A stretch of 64,000 nt of DNA. Source: Gnetum montanum. Its lineage: Eukaryota; Streptophyta; Gnetopsida; Gnetales; Gnetaceae. Made by a program: the position numbers and the translations under genes. The notes beneath the pieces are model-generated. The model saw only the letters and a program-made list of their open reading frames with translations, had not been told where the DNA came from and ran no database searches. The stretch is from assembly GCA_015680685.1 (NCBI GenBank), contig MNCI01006833.1, forward strand, positions 78,583 to 142,582. Direction: 5' to 3'. This document shows, one piece after another, positions 25,880-37,942 of the stretch (positions are counted from its first letter, which is position 1; each line of letters opens with the position of its first letter).

Positions 25880-26660
25880 AATAGATCCATAGATATGCTA
25901 GCATTAGATCTCCATAGACTCCTCTAGCAAACCAAGAAGGCAACCATACAAGATGTTAAATCCTAAGCTTAAGAAAGTTGTAAAGAACAAAATTGAATAA
26001 CTTCTTAAGGTATAATTCATTTATCCCATTGTGGGTAGTGACTGGATTAGCCCACTAATCATCATATCGAAGAAAGACAAAAAGTGAAGGATCTACATAG
26101 ACTATAGGCTATTGAACATGGCAAATTTCAAAGATCATTTCCCATTACCATATGTAGACTAGGTGCTAGATATTATTATAGGCCATGGCTACTATAGTTT
26201 TTTGGATGATTATAGTGGCTATAACCAAATCTAGATAACACCAAAGGACTAGGCCAAAACAACCTTCACAAGTTCTTAGGGGATTTTTGCATACAATAAG
26301 ATGCCTTTTTGCCATTGCAATGCCCCTGCTACTTTCTAATGCTTTATGATTAGCATTTTTTAGTAGCAAATTGGTAGTGGAGTAGAGGTCTTCATGGATG
26401 ACTTCCCCACTTATGGTACCAATTTTAAGCAAGCTTTGGACTATTTCAAGCAAGTGCTAAAATGCTACATAGAGATAAACTTAAGGTCCAATTGGTAGAA
26501 GAGCCATTTTATGGTCCAAGAAAACATAATCTTGGGACATTTAATTTTAGAAAAAAGGATTGAGGTGGATCTGAAGAAAATACAGGACATCCAGGGAATC
26601 ACTAGATAACCTAAAACATTAAAAGACATGAGGTTATTCCTTGAATACAATGGTTACTAT
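25880..26660 (+). pseudogene. Element B reverse transcriptase, decayed
   Basis: Readable Ty3 RT landmarks in order: W.SPLIIISKKD-like at 26045, R.C.DYR.LN near 26090-26115, FLDDYSGYNQI at 26200, AKTTFTS at 26253, YNKMPF at 26293, and VFMDDF at 26388-26405 (the (Y/F)xDD site, both Asp kept). It continues with HFMVQENIILGHLI (26500-26550). More than ten stops and several shifts make it inactive. Confidence 0.75.
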
Positions 26661-26699
26661 CAGCACTTTATTTGAAAAATTCTCCAAAATCACCAAGCT

Positions 26700-27200
26700 G
26701 CTAATGGAGTTAACCAAGAAGGAGGCACCCTTTGATTGGACCAAGGAATCTGAACATGCATTTCAACAATTAAAGCAAAAGCTTATACAAACTCTCATTC
26801 TATGTGTGCCAAATTGATATAGACCTTTCCACATCCTGACAAATGCATCCAATTATGCATTAGGAGTGGTGCTCACATAATTAGATGATCAAAAATGTCC
26901 ATACTATATTCATTGTGCAAGTAGAAGCATTGTTTATGCATAGTTAAATTATATCATCACTAAGAAGGAGCTCATCGTAGTGGTATACTCCTTGGGAAAA
27001 TTTAGGCACTATGTGCTTGAATACAATATCTTTGTGCATACATATCATAGTGTGATCTATTTCCTCATGAACAAGCCAGCAATGAGCCTTCATGTCATAC
27101 AGTAGCTAGTAATTTTGCAAGAGTTTGATCTTACAATGATGGATAGAAAGGGATCTAATAATGTGGTTGCTAACCAATTATCTTAGTTAACATGGGATGA
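26700..27200 (+). pseudogene. Element B RNase H, catalytic Asp replaced
   Basis: The segment AFQQLKQKL leads into FHILTNASNYALGVVLT (about 26760-26880). Families have TDAS.YA here, so the first catalytic Asp is Asn. ELIVVVYSLGKFRHYVL (26970-27020) and the end phrase SNNVVANQLS (27155-27185) follow the domain order. It is in one frame over long runs, better kept than RT. Confidence 0.75.
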
Positions 27201-27439
27201 AAAAGAGGTGGTGAGTCATTATCTAATTAATTTCTAAATGAACTTCTCTTTTGTAAATCCCTTAATTTTCAAACTTTTAGGGGTAGCAACTAGTATGATG
27301 ATTTTCTCTCCTATCTTCTCACTCAAGAGAATCCATAAGAACGGGATAGTAAGAAGAAAAAATAATTTCTTCACAAAAAATACTACATGGAAATCCAATG
27401 CAACCTTTATAAGGTTTGTGCTGATGGCTTGGTGTAATG

Positions 27440-28440
27440 CTACATGCCTGATGGTTATCAACTATGGATCATCCAAGATGCTCATGAAGATTCTTGTGGA
27501 AGCCATTATGTAGGTAGAAGGATGGCCATGAAGATCCTCATGGAAGGGTACTTTTGGCTGATAATCTTTAGGGGTGTCCACCACTTTTTCCATTCATGTA
27601 AACATTGCCAATGAGATGGAGGAATGGAAGGGTCTTAGTAGTATATCTAACCACTGGAATCCTTTGACCTCTACGGCTTTGACTTCATGGGATCCATTAC
27701 ATCCATGTCGAATGGAAAGCCATATATCATTGTAGCTATTAACTACTACACAATGTGGGCTTAAGCTACAACTATTACTAATTGTTCATCTTCCACTATA
27801 GCATGGTTTGTCCAACAAAATTTACTAAATAGGGTTGATGTGTTGAGAGTACTTACTTCTAATAATGGGACTTATTTTACATGGACTACTTTTGAAGAGC
27901 TAATACAATCCTTGGGGTGTAACATAAAGTTACAACTCCCTATCATCCCCAAGCTAACGGTCAAGCTAAAGTTACTAATAGAGAGATAACCTAAATACAA
28001 ACCTATATAATTAGCAAGTATCAGAAGGACTAGAGTAGAAAACTCAACAATACTTTATGGACTTATCACTTGGAATTAGTGTACAAAAAAATACCTAAAC
28101 TTTCAATTCAAGCTAAGCTCTGTACACTCTCAATTGCTTCTGAGCTTGACCTTGGCCTTGATCTAGCACAACGAGAATGCCTAATGACATTGGATGTGTT
28201 AGATAAAAATTATCAAGTAGCCCTAATAATAAAAAAGTACATGAGGTATATTCCAAATAATGTCATGATACTTGATTAAGAAGAGTTAAATTCCAACCTA
28301 GTGATAAGGTCCTTTACAGGAATTCCATACATGTGCCGCAATGTACTAAGTTTCAAACACTATAGAAAGGACCTTATGTCATTCATGTAACTTTTCTTTT
28401 CGATGTCATGATCATTTACCACTCTTCGCACCCAAAAAAA
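27440..28440 (+). pseudogene. Element B integrase, two catalytic residues replaced
   Basis: The N-terminal HHCC zinc module is readable at about 27475-27615 (AHEDSCGSHY ... SCKHCQ). The core follows: GFDFMGSI (first Asp kept, ~27670), TSNNGTYF (~27855; family S-D-N-G, so Asp is Asn), TPYHPQANGQAKVTNRE (~27930-27985; the usual Glu after NGQ is Lys). The C-terminal part continues to about 28430 (YQVALIIKKY, VIRSFTG). This domain would insert element DNA if intact. Confidence 0.8.
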
Positions 28441-28449
28441 TGACTACTA

Positions 28450-31021
28450 GTCAACATCCAATAAGTAAAGCCATTCCTAGAACCTAGAATAACTTGCAAT
28501 ACTAACACCTCCAAACAAGCATGCTCTATTTCTTATATTTCCTCCTCTTAACTTAGTCATGGGAAAGCTGCCCATCCATACTAATACCTTGCAAGGACTA
28601 AATCAATTTTTTAACCTTTTTATTTTATACTATTCTTCATATGCTTTTCATTTTCTTAACTATCTTATCAATTATTTTATATATTTTTCCTTTTCTTTCA
28701 TCCTCCTTTTCAGTATTTATCCTGTTTTATAGGAATCTTTGATTTTACTAGTCCTACTATTAATACTAGGAGTTAAAGAATGCAACTATTAATGGAATGA
28801 TTGCTTTTCTAAATGGCCCAAATTTTTATCTATGAATTATAACCTCTATTAACAAAGTGTTAATTTTCCCATGGTAGCAAGCAGTGGGTCCACTACATCC
28901 ATCCATTCCGCCTATTCTACAAAGGCTCTGTATCTTGGGAGCATGAGATCCTTCAAAATTACAACTAAAAGTAACCAATGATCATGTTACCTAACAGACT
29001 CTAAACAAATCATGAAAGAATGAAAAAGGATGTAACTTCAAGGGGACTTATTGTATCCTCTTTTCAACTTCTTATTTGAGTTTTATGAGTTTTCTCCTTT
29101 AGTGTATCACCACTTCTCTTGTCAACCATAAAAAGAAGTACATATTTACAAGGTGTGGTTCTTGTAAGAAAGAAAACATAAGCACATGAATTCAAAGCAT
29201 ATCCCTTAAACATAATTATGGGCTACAAGCATTAGTTGTGGGGCTGGAAAGACATGTTACCCATGCCTAAAGGAATCCCTCTAACTAAGGTCTTTTCTAT
29301 CATCCTTCTTCTCTTGGTGTGATGGTTGTCTTTTGGAAATTATCATGAAGTCCTGCTAGTCAAAGGAAAAGGCTACATCAATGTGAAGTCACTGAAAGTG
29401 GAATGGACATGATCTAAAAGGAGGATGGAATGGTATCAGACCATCTTAATCACAATCTTTATAAGGATCACAAATGATCTAGATGCAGATCTCTTATTAT
29501 TATCTCTTTACCCTCATTATCAATCCATAACACACCATCCCACTGCCTCATATCATGGTTACTTAATACATTTGTTATGATGCTTACATAAACCTAAGAT
29601 AATTACTCCATTAGATATGAGTTCTGACATGAAATGATAATTAATTAACCTTGGTGCCTATGAACTCCTTAAGATGAGACCATGCAAGGGCATGAAGGGA
29701 ATTAAGCTTTCTTTGGGGAGGACCCACTTGCATTTCCTTTGGTCTTCCTCATGTAAAAATTCCTATACCTTGATCATTATCCAATCAATTCCATCATCAC
29801 GCATTTATACATTCATTTTTTCTCTATTTTAGCATTTCAAATTCATCTGAATTTGCTCAAACTAATTTTCCTGAGCTAAAATCATCCTCTTCCATGTTGT
29901 TGCCATCATTCTATCTTTTTGGCTTCCATTGGGCTCTTGTTGTATCCCAAAACTTGTCTAAAATTCCTCCATTTTTCCATGCAAACTTGAGCACACATGG
30001 TTGTGTCGATGCATCCCTATTGACACAATGGGCTTAGTTGACATAGCTCCATCGATGCATTCCCATTGCCGCAGTGCAAAAATAGTATAAACATGCATAA
30101 CACTTAGCTCATTTTGCATCATTTTCCAAATGTACAAGAGTATTTTTTGATATTTTTTAGAGCCCAATCACCTTCCAAGTGTTATAACACTTCAACTACT
30201 AACCTGATTTCACCAATTTTTTGATCCTTGTGCTACTAGAGATGAGCATTACGTCCTAGGGGACATAAACCTTTGGTTTTTGGTAGAAAATTTTTTGAAA
30301 TTTTTCTAACTCCTCATGGTAAACCCAATAAAATAATATTAAATTCAACCACCATAAAGGATTAAAACCATCATATGAACTCCAATGGCCAAGAATAAAT
30401 TAATATTTAAAAAATCTAACTAGTGAAGATCACACACAAAGTATTAAAATGACCAACTCTTAATACCCAAAAATGAAACAAAACCTGATCTAACAAGAAA
30501 GATATCAAAATAACTCAAGGTTATAAAGTAAAAAGCTAATCATGGATTATTTTTATGATCATTGATGGCACCAAAATGAGCACCACAAGTAAGAGAACCT
30601 TCACAACCTAGGGAGAAGTAACCCACACAACAAAGAGGAGAAAAGAAAAGCATTTCTGAATGCTTTCAAGCTTCCATTAGAAGCAACAAAAGTAGTAGGT
30701 CAACCTAAACCTCCAACATTACCAATATGGAACAAAGAACCATCAGAGCCCCAAAAGCCTCCACCTCTAGGCACTGTGCAAGTTGTCATCACATCTTTGA
30801 CAATTCTACAGGCACTTACTGAAAGTTTTATAAAGTGTCCAATTTTGTTATAATGAACACTCAATTTTTGTAAACAATGTATAATCTAGCACTAAGAGTT
30901 AATTAGAAGTTAGTCCATTTGTCTTTTTGTTAATAAATTTCATTTCTTCCAATTTTGTTAAAAAAAACTCGATGCTAATTTTGTTCACGTAAGGACAAGT
31001 TTTTAGTTAGTCATAGGGATA
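28450..31021. other. Element B 3' region without recognisable genes
   Basis: About 2.6 kb between integrase and the 3' LTR, with no coding found on either strand. At about 30003-30080 it carries an extra copy of the LTR-start phrase (gatgcatccctattgacac..agctccatcgatgcattccc), related to 15615-15655 and 31050-31100. Confidence 0.55.
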
Positions 31022-31917
31022 TGATGAAACTTCAATAAGATAGGTTGTGTTAAAGCATCCCCATTGACGTAGCCCCATCGACATATCCCCATCAATGCAT
31101 GGTAGGATGTGTTGATGCAGAGACGTTGACACTAATGCAATTATTGCCTTTATAAATACTTGCACTCCTCACATTTATGACACTTCGATCTTAATTGTAG
31201 CTAAATCCTCATAATTTTCTTCTTATAGAGATAGAATTGTTTTCTTATGAGTGCCGACAATATGGATTTATGAGATTATATAGCACTTTCTTCGAGTGCC
31301 TATGTACCTAAACATATTGGTATGAATGGTAATAAAATTGAAATTTCCTATATCCATTACAATACTTAGATTACTTTCCTATTTCTATTTAGCACTTTAC
31401 TTTACATGCACTTTCCATTTATGTTCATAATTAGTTAATATAATTAATCATAAACATGTGAGTACGACCACATCAAGTATAATAAATTAATGCTTTGTAA
31501 CCCCAAAAGTGGGTATTCAGTAAGCCTAGTAATAGCCACTTGGTAATCAAGTAGTGTTAATACTAATTCAAGAAGTGTACCATAAGTGGGAATAGATACT
31601 TCATGTTAGGATATATAGTTATTAAACTAGTAGATTAGTTAGATAATTAATTATCAACCTTTACTTAATCATCTAGCCATTAGGAGGAAAATATATTAAA
31701 AATAATCATAAAAATACACATCATATGTCTTAACCATACTTAAATATATGTATAGTTAAGACACAAGTATGGATTAAGAAGACAATGACCTTGCAACTCC
31801 ACAATTCATTATTTAGGAATATCAGCCACTTGGGTAACAAAGTCTATAGAACTTGATTGGATCACTGGTGAATGCTTGTGATTCATATGGTTGGGTATAT
31901 GAGATATCCACTGCTCA
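31022..31917 (+). repeat. Element B 3' LTR
   Basis: A complete copy of about 896 bp from TGATG to CTCA, followed by the TTAGTG duplication. Confidence 0.8.
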
Positions 31918-31923
31918 TTAGTG

Positions 31924-32397
31924 ACAGAGTACAGACTAAGTCCTATCGCAAGTTGCTAACTGCAAGTCATAGTCACTCACAATCGAGCTAAAATTGATTT
32001 TTTATAAAAGACATAACTTTTAAAACATTCCAGTGGTTGGGAAAGATAACATGACATTGAAAAATGCTATATAAAGACTCAAAGACAATAGAAAGAGACA
32101 TTAAGAAAGAAGAAAGGCTCATATGAGAGAGACTCATTATCTAGCCATTCTTGATAGATTAGCAGAGTGAGTGAGTAATCATCATTGATGGTCTAATTGT
32201 ATTTAGAGTAGAGTGAGGATTTTATTGAATTACTTATCTATCATTGGGAGTTAATTGCATCCTTTGTGTTTTGTACATATTTTCTTTTAGTAAGAATAAA
32301 AGTCTTCTTTCCTTATTGTTTAGTTGTGTATTTGTCTTCGTTATTTAAACTTAAGTAACCTTGGTTTGTGGAATCCAAGAGACCTCCTCATAATCCA
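31924..32397 (+). repeat. Element A 3' LTR, right half
   Basis: It resumes the alignment with the 5' LTR (agtacagac..tcctatcgcaag) just after the second TTAGTG copy and continues to the LTR end near 32397. Confidence 0.75.
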
Positions 32398-32780
32398 TGA
32401 AAATACTAATTAGCAAAGTAGGTATAGGCTTGCACCATCTCTAAGTTGAAATAGAAAGATGGAATAATAAATAGCATAAAGATAGGATATGTTAATTGTG
32501 TTTATTGTAAGTAGTAGAAAATGAACAACATGTATTATTAGAATGTTATGAAATAGATATCTTTAGAAGAAAATGATAAATCTCAAGTTAGTCTTTGTAT
32601 GAGCTATCAAGCTTCTAATGTTAGTTCTGGGGAAGATGTGCTCAAGTTGCATGAATATTAGACACATCTACTATACTTGGGATTTATTGCTACTAATGTA
32701 TTTTAAACAAGTTTATTTATTTAATAGGTTCTTTAGATCTACATGGATATAATAAAATATTAATATAAGTACTAATAATT
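32398..32780 (+). pseudogene. LINE-1 ORF2 C-terminal piece, displaced by element A
   Basis: Reading across frames gives a GRWNNK..KDR.C.LC...E.EQH.LLEC-like segment at about 32440-32580. This corresponds to the cysteine/histidine region that follows the reverse transcriptase in non-LTR elements, and an LHEY.THLL..GFIATN segment follows. It is the natural continuation of the LINE broken at 10189, about 22 kb upstream. The 3' end is not sharply defined. Confidence 0.55.
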
Positions 32781-33597
32781 CCAAACATGTAGCAAGAGTA
32801 AGTTCTAAGGCTAAAGCTTCAAGAAGCATATCATCAAGATATAATAAAGCATGCATTATTAATACAGGATTCAAGGCTCAAATCTCATAAATGCATCAAG
32901 AGTTATTCAAAGCTATATTACATAAAAGCTCATAAGAAAATATACCATGATGTACCAATCATAAAATATGAATTAGGAGGTATAGTTCTCAAATCTCAAA
33001 ATATAAAAAATTAAGATGCACATGTTATCCAAGACATCAATGGTTTAAATCTTTATGAACATAAGGAAAATGTTAGAATACACTAGCATATACTACTAGT
33101 ACTAGCACAAGCCATTAATATAATATTAAACCATGTCATAAATATAACCTTATGCTAAATCATCTAGCATAGAAATAAGTAAAAAACTCAAGATCCTAAA
33201 TTCGAAACATGAGTGTGTTACAATAATTTAACATGTTATTATATACGATTTAATAGTCACAAGTTGAAAATATACAAGACAAGTTACCTTTCCTTGGATT
33301 GTATTATACAATTTATTTTTCCTAAAAATTGTATAAAAGTAGCCTATATATAGGTAATATAAGAAATTTCCATATAACATGTATACATACATTTTTTATA
33401 TATATGACATTCTAGCCCACTTACAGCTCTCAACCGATAAGATCTTAATCACTAAAGCTTTAACAAGAAAAATATCCATGTACATCATACATTACTAGAG
33501 CTATCTATGCCTCCTCCCATCTCCTTTGACTTTAGACAAAGAAGATGATGCCTAGTATCCAACTCGTTGCTATAATGATACTACTTTGAAGAAGCAC
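32780..33597. other. AT-rich stretch, nothing recognised
   Basis: No coding region, known repeat or RNA gene could be supported here. Confidence 0.4.
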
Positions 33598-34110
33598 TGC
33601 TTGACATCATTCATGAGTTTGAAGGTAGCTAAGTATTCTAGAGTGAACCAAAAATGATTATGCCTCAACATTCATAACACTTCCATGCAAAATATAAGTA
33701 TACATAACATGTTAGTTGATAAGTTAGGAGTATAGTGAGTATGCCTCATGAAATCATATAAGCAATAAACCAATGTGATATACACACACATGACCACAAC
33801 TAGATAAGCAAATACATGAGATACAATGTTTCCCTAGAAGAGCTAAGACACATTCCTATACTAACACATCTAACCCTAAATCCTCCTCTAAAAAGAAGGA
33901 TGGTGGCTTGAGCTAGAAATTCAAAGGCTACCCAACAAGGCTACATATCCTTATAACAGGCTTCACAAGGAGTCAAGGCCATGTAGCTCAATAGTGATGG
34001 TTGTGATAGCATGGAATCCATAAGGATCTCCATACTCCTTCTAGTCCACATTCCATAAGAGAAGAAAATTTCAGAATACTAACAAGGAATACTTTCTACA
34101 CTCTTCCCTA
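33598..34110 (-). repeat. Element D second LTR copy
   Basis: On the minus strand it ends ..CAAGCA at 33598. GTAGTATCATTATAGC, another primer-site-like sequence, follows about 12 bases later. Confidence 0.55.
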
Positions 34111-34484
34111 CTTGAAAGAAGCAATATTCTTGGAACCTAAGTCTTCATTTGTACACTTTTTCCAAATGTGCAAAGTTAAGTGGATATCAAGGGTAATGAA
34201 CAACTCAAAACCCATTCAAAAATTTATAAATAAGAAAGTTCAATGACTAGGGTAATCCATTGTAAAGCATGAATATCAAATTCAACTTTATATTTAGTCA
34301 AGGTTTAAAGATGCTTGTATAACCTAGGTCAAGGAAGAAATAGCTCACTCTTATTCACGTAAATGATACTAACATTTCTACCTAGAGAAAGAATTGCCTA
34401 AAATGTAAATCACTCTACCATACATTCTAGTAATACAAAGTGTATAGCAATCTAGAGATACTCATTCCTCCATTCATAAACTCA

Positions 34485-34770
34485 TGATTCCTACTCAGAG
34501 TCACAATCACCATAAATTATGCTTCTTACTTAAAGTTACATCTAAGAACAAGTTGTCCCTACTTAGAGTCACAAGGGAAATTTATACTTCCTACTCGAAG
34601 ACATAATTAAGAACATGTGCTCCTTGCTTAGAGTCATAGTAGAAATTTTTGTTTCCTACTCAAAGACATAACTAAGAACATGTGCTTCCTACTTAAAGTC
34701 ATTGCAAACCTTTGTGCTTCCTACTCAAAGATATAATCAAAAACATATGCTTCCTACTTGGAGTTCCTGT
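34485..34770. repeat. ~35-bp tandem array, core cttcctactcaaagacata
   Basis: About eight imperfect units alternate between (t)gcttcctactcaaagacataa and ctt.ctacttagagtcacaa, giving a higher-order period near 70 bp. It lies inside element D, between the gag relic and the left LTR. Confidence 0.8.
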
Positions 34771-34929
34771 ACCATATCTTAATCATCATACAATTATAAT
34801 TTTTTTATGATAATAATAAATAATTCATAAAGAAATTAATATCACTAGGATAACCATATTATATTGCTCTTAGTATTGTCTATCCTATTTAAATGCCAAA
34901 ATTTTCAACTTACACTAAGGTGATTAGGA

Positions 34930-36520
34930 TTTCATGTACCTATTGCATAGAATCCAAAAGTCTCATATATTTATCTTGATCATCCCTCTCGAAAATCATC
35001 AATGGAGGATAAGGTTCGTGCTCAATTTTATTCAAGCTATGATTCCCATCCATTCCACCACCACCACTTCTAAATCGAGCATTTTAAAGGCATTTTCAAG
35101 AATAAAGTTCCCCACCACAAACATAGTATTTCAAACCTTCGTACTTTGGAGGATATTGAGAGAATCCTCCAAAATGTAGTTATTTATTCCAAGATTCATT
35201 CTACTCTTAAGAAGCTTGATGTTTTCTATAGATCAAGAAAGAGGATTATTTACTTGAAGTAGGCATAGCATATAAGTCCTTGAAACTACTAGAATTATTC
35301 TATCCATCCCTTCTCCAAGACCTGTTAATCTATATCTTGCTCCTGAGAAACTATTCCACGACACCCTTATCTTTCTTTCCCACATTGTAATTTATCAAAT
35401 TATAGGTAACTTGGATTGCTTCCCTATATCCTATGATTTTTTGAGTTTTGAGCTCATGCTAAATCTAAGGTTTGAAAGCATTAAGAAATAGTTGTATTTG
35501 TTCTCCTTATCTATATTTGAGATTTTCATGATAATATTTTGGTACTCCTAGATATATTTCTCTAGTTCCTCGGTGTCTTGGATCTCTTTTAAATTTTCTT
35601 AGGCTTTATCAATGGAAGTGCCTAGATGGAAGTTCTTATCCAAAGCTTCTTTAAGTTGGTTCTAGAATCTGATGGGTTTGTCTATTTCTATTTTCTCTTC
35701 TTAAAGAATGTAAAGCCATTACATTTTTGTTATTCCAACCAAGAATTAGGTAGCAATATAAGCTTGTTTCTTCTCGGTACACACATACATTTTTAAGAAC
35801 TCCTCCATCTCAAAGAAGAAAGCATCAATAGTTGTATCATCTCTATCACCTTCATAAATTTTTGGCTTCATTAATTGAAACATGGAAACTAACTAAATCA
35901 ACCCTAATACTATTGTCCTTTCTTGCACAGTTAATTAATTTTTCGAGTCCTCGACCTCATTTATCAACTAATGTTTTAAGCCCTCAATCTTATTTTATTT
36001 GCTCTCGATCAAGGCTTACTAGGTTTTTGACAATGATCATAGCTCTTATTCTTCATCTCAAAGCTCCTAATTTGTAAGTTAGAGTCTTAATAGTACCTCC
36101 AAGGTGCTTCATTTGGTTCATTAGTATAAGATTCTAAGTAAGGGCAAGTTTGTGCTTGATGCTAGAGCCTAACCTTAATAGAAAAGGAACTTCCATCAAA
36201 TAAACCAACTTTTGAATCATTTGAGCCTTTTCTACTATGTGAAGATAATACATGATGATGTTTTCTACTTGCAACAAATAACCCCATAGTGTTTGCATCT
36301 TTTTTGTTAATTCACCTATATCCCTTTCACCTATCATTTCTACATCCTCATTCATGTGCACTTCCTCATACATGTTCACATTATCATTTACCTCCTTGTA
36401 CATATGATTACATTGATTATCATCTCTAATAGGTCCATTTTGAGAATTGAGACTAGGAGAAGTATTACTAAGATTTTGGCTTTTTTTACTCTTCTTTTTA
36501 TGCATCATCATGACATACAA
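34930..36520 (-). pseudogene. Element D gag, decayed
   Basis: The minus-strand frame from 36520 encodes MYVMMMHKKKSKKSQNL..., 128 residues with an acidic middle, down to 36134. After a shift, gag-like text continues at about 35880-35450: PK.YEGDRDDTTIDAFF.EM, EEFLKMYVC, then an ELEKYIQEYQNI-like helix, as in Ty3 Retrotrans_gag proteins. Stops and frameshifts are numerous. A minus-strand phrase GGGGMDG near 35050 and a long open piece on the plus strand (34934-35179) are judged non-functional. Confidence 0.5.
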
Positions 36521-36625
36521 ATCATAAATAACAAATCACAATCATGAACCATGAATCATCACTAGACTCAAATTACAAACCATAACTCTAATATTAAGAG
36601 TAATGGCATGGCTCTAGAAAACTAC

Positions 36626-37130
36626 TGCTTAGCACCATTCTTGAATTAAAAAGTAGCTAAATATTCTAAAGCAGATATAAAATGGACGACACCTTAATGT
36701 TCACAGCATCTACACACACAACATAAGTGAATATAAGATGTTAGTTCATAAGTTAGAAGTATAGTACGTACACCTCATGAAATCATATAAGTGATTGGAC
36801 CAACGTACCACAAACACACACATGAGACTACAACTAGCACAGGTAAATACATAAGAGACACCATTCCCCTATAAAAGCTAAGATGTATTTCTATTCTTAT
36901 GCATCTAGTCCTAAGCCTCGTTCCATAGAGAAAGACAATAACTTAAGCTAGAAAAGTATAGGCTCCCCCATTAGCCTACATATCCTTATGACGAGGTTCA
37001 CAAGAAATTAGGGCCATATAGTTCTATAGTAATGGTTGTGATAGCATGGAACTTATAAGGATCTCTACATTCCTTCTAGCCCTATAGCCTTCAAACCACT
37101 AACAAGACATACTCTCTACTATTACCCCAA
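36626..37130 (-). repeat. Element D LTR copy (5' on minus strand)
   Basis: On the minus strand it ends ..AAGCA. The following TTTTCTAGAGCCATGCC resembles the usual GGTATCAGAGCCATGCC primer site. The other end is imprecise. Confidence 0.6.
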
Positions 37131-37942
37131 TTCTATGCTTGTTACTTGTCATTCAAACACTTCCTCATATTCAAGCAATACCTTTATTTGAATATTATAT
37201 TTAAAATTTTTCAAGTTTTACTAAATATAAATAAAAAATAAAGATTCATGGATGTTAATAGAAAATGGAAGTGCATAAAAACTTTCTTAGTATATATTTA
37301 ATGGAGGATTTATGGATGTTAGACATAATTCAAAGTTAATTCTAAGCTAAATAGGATTGTTTTAGTCAAGAATCCTAACACTGACACTGGAGCTAAAATA
37401 ATTCTAACTCTAGAATGTGCTATAAAAGCTTGAAAATTCTATATTTGGAAGTGAACCTAAAGGTGTAGAAGATGAGCGTGGAGCACATGGATCCTATGAT
37501 GGTGGCAAATATTCATTTTCTTAATCTCCTAAAATTTGATAAGTACTTTCAAATCTTAAGAAATCCACTAGAAATTTATGTTTTGAACTCATATTCATAC
37601 ATTCGAAGTTGCTAAATTTAACTTAGAATTGCTAAAATCAAACTCAAAGTTAAGTGTAACTTATCATCAAGTTCGAAAATAGCAAGTTTGATCTTTGGTT
37701 TTAGCAAATGCGGCAACCTGTTGAGGTGATGCTAATGTTGATGTGGCGCTAGTGTTAGCATTGCCAACACTAAGTCAAGTTTTTAAAAATTTATCAAAGT
37801 ATCAAAAACAAATTTCCAAAGCTCCATTTGATCTCTAAACTAATGCCAAAAGATGTCAAGATGATGTTGAGGAAGTCAGAAGATAGGTGATGATGTTAGA
37901 TGCTAAGTTTGGTCATGTTGCATGGAACTTGACAATGTTGAG
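37131..37942. other. No gene recognised; weak similarity to 42120-42500
   Basis: The phrases gatgctaatg, ttttaaaaattt, caagatgatgttgag and gatgatgtta recur in the same order as between the LTR copy at 41735 and the duplication at 42503. This suggests a shared older repeat flanking family F. Confidence 0.35.

Larger units (their letters stand above)
15576..31917 (+). mobile_element. LTR element B (Ty3/gypsy, gag-PR-RT-RH-IN), nested in A's 3' LTR
   Basis: The ends are TGACT...CTCA, flanked on both sides by TTAGTG (15570-15575 and 31918-31923). The 5' LTR is 15576-15664 plus 21385-22169, split by element C. The 3' LTR is 31022-31917 (about 896 bp). A TGGCGCC-type primer site follows the 5' LTR. 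Protein remains occur in the order gag, protease, RT, RNase H, integrase on the + strand, the Ty3/gypsy order. Net length without C is about 10.6 kb. All frames are heavily broken. Confidence 0.85.
10190..32397 (+). mobile_element. LTR element A (Ty3/gypsy gag-PR, no visible pol), host of nested B and C
   Basis: The 5' LTR is at about 10190-11059. The 3' LTR is split into 15241-15575 and 31924-32397 by element B. The halves align in order with the 5' LTR (shared phrases ggatcatagt, gatcaattccataag, tatcgcaag, gagtgagtga, gaataaaa, ggaatccaag). A tRNA-iMet-type primer site follows the 5' LTR. Net length without inserts is about 5.9 kb. Gag and protease-like remains lie at 11421-13060, and the rest up to 15240 shows no RT, RNase H or integrase. 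The element sits inside LINE-1. I could not confirm a target-site duplication. Confidence 0.75.
33598..37130 (-). mobile_element. LTR element D (gypsy gag only), minus strand
   Basis: Direct repeats of about 510 bp lie at 33598-34110 and 36626-37130 (shared: gttagtt.ataagttag.agtatag, cctcatgaaatcatataag, ggttgtgatagcatggaa, ataaggatctc). Between them a gag is readable on the minus strand from 36520 down to about 34930. No polymerase is seen. Both repeats are followed, on the minus strand, by a primer-site-like sequence, so a tandem LTR-gag-LTR-leader structure is possible. Confidence 0.6.

Noticed and set aside
34934-36077. Plus-strand frames of 81 codons (34934-35179 and 35832-36077)
   Set aside because: Antisense to the gag remains of element D, with no domain similarity.
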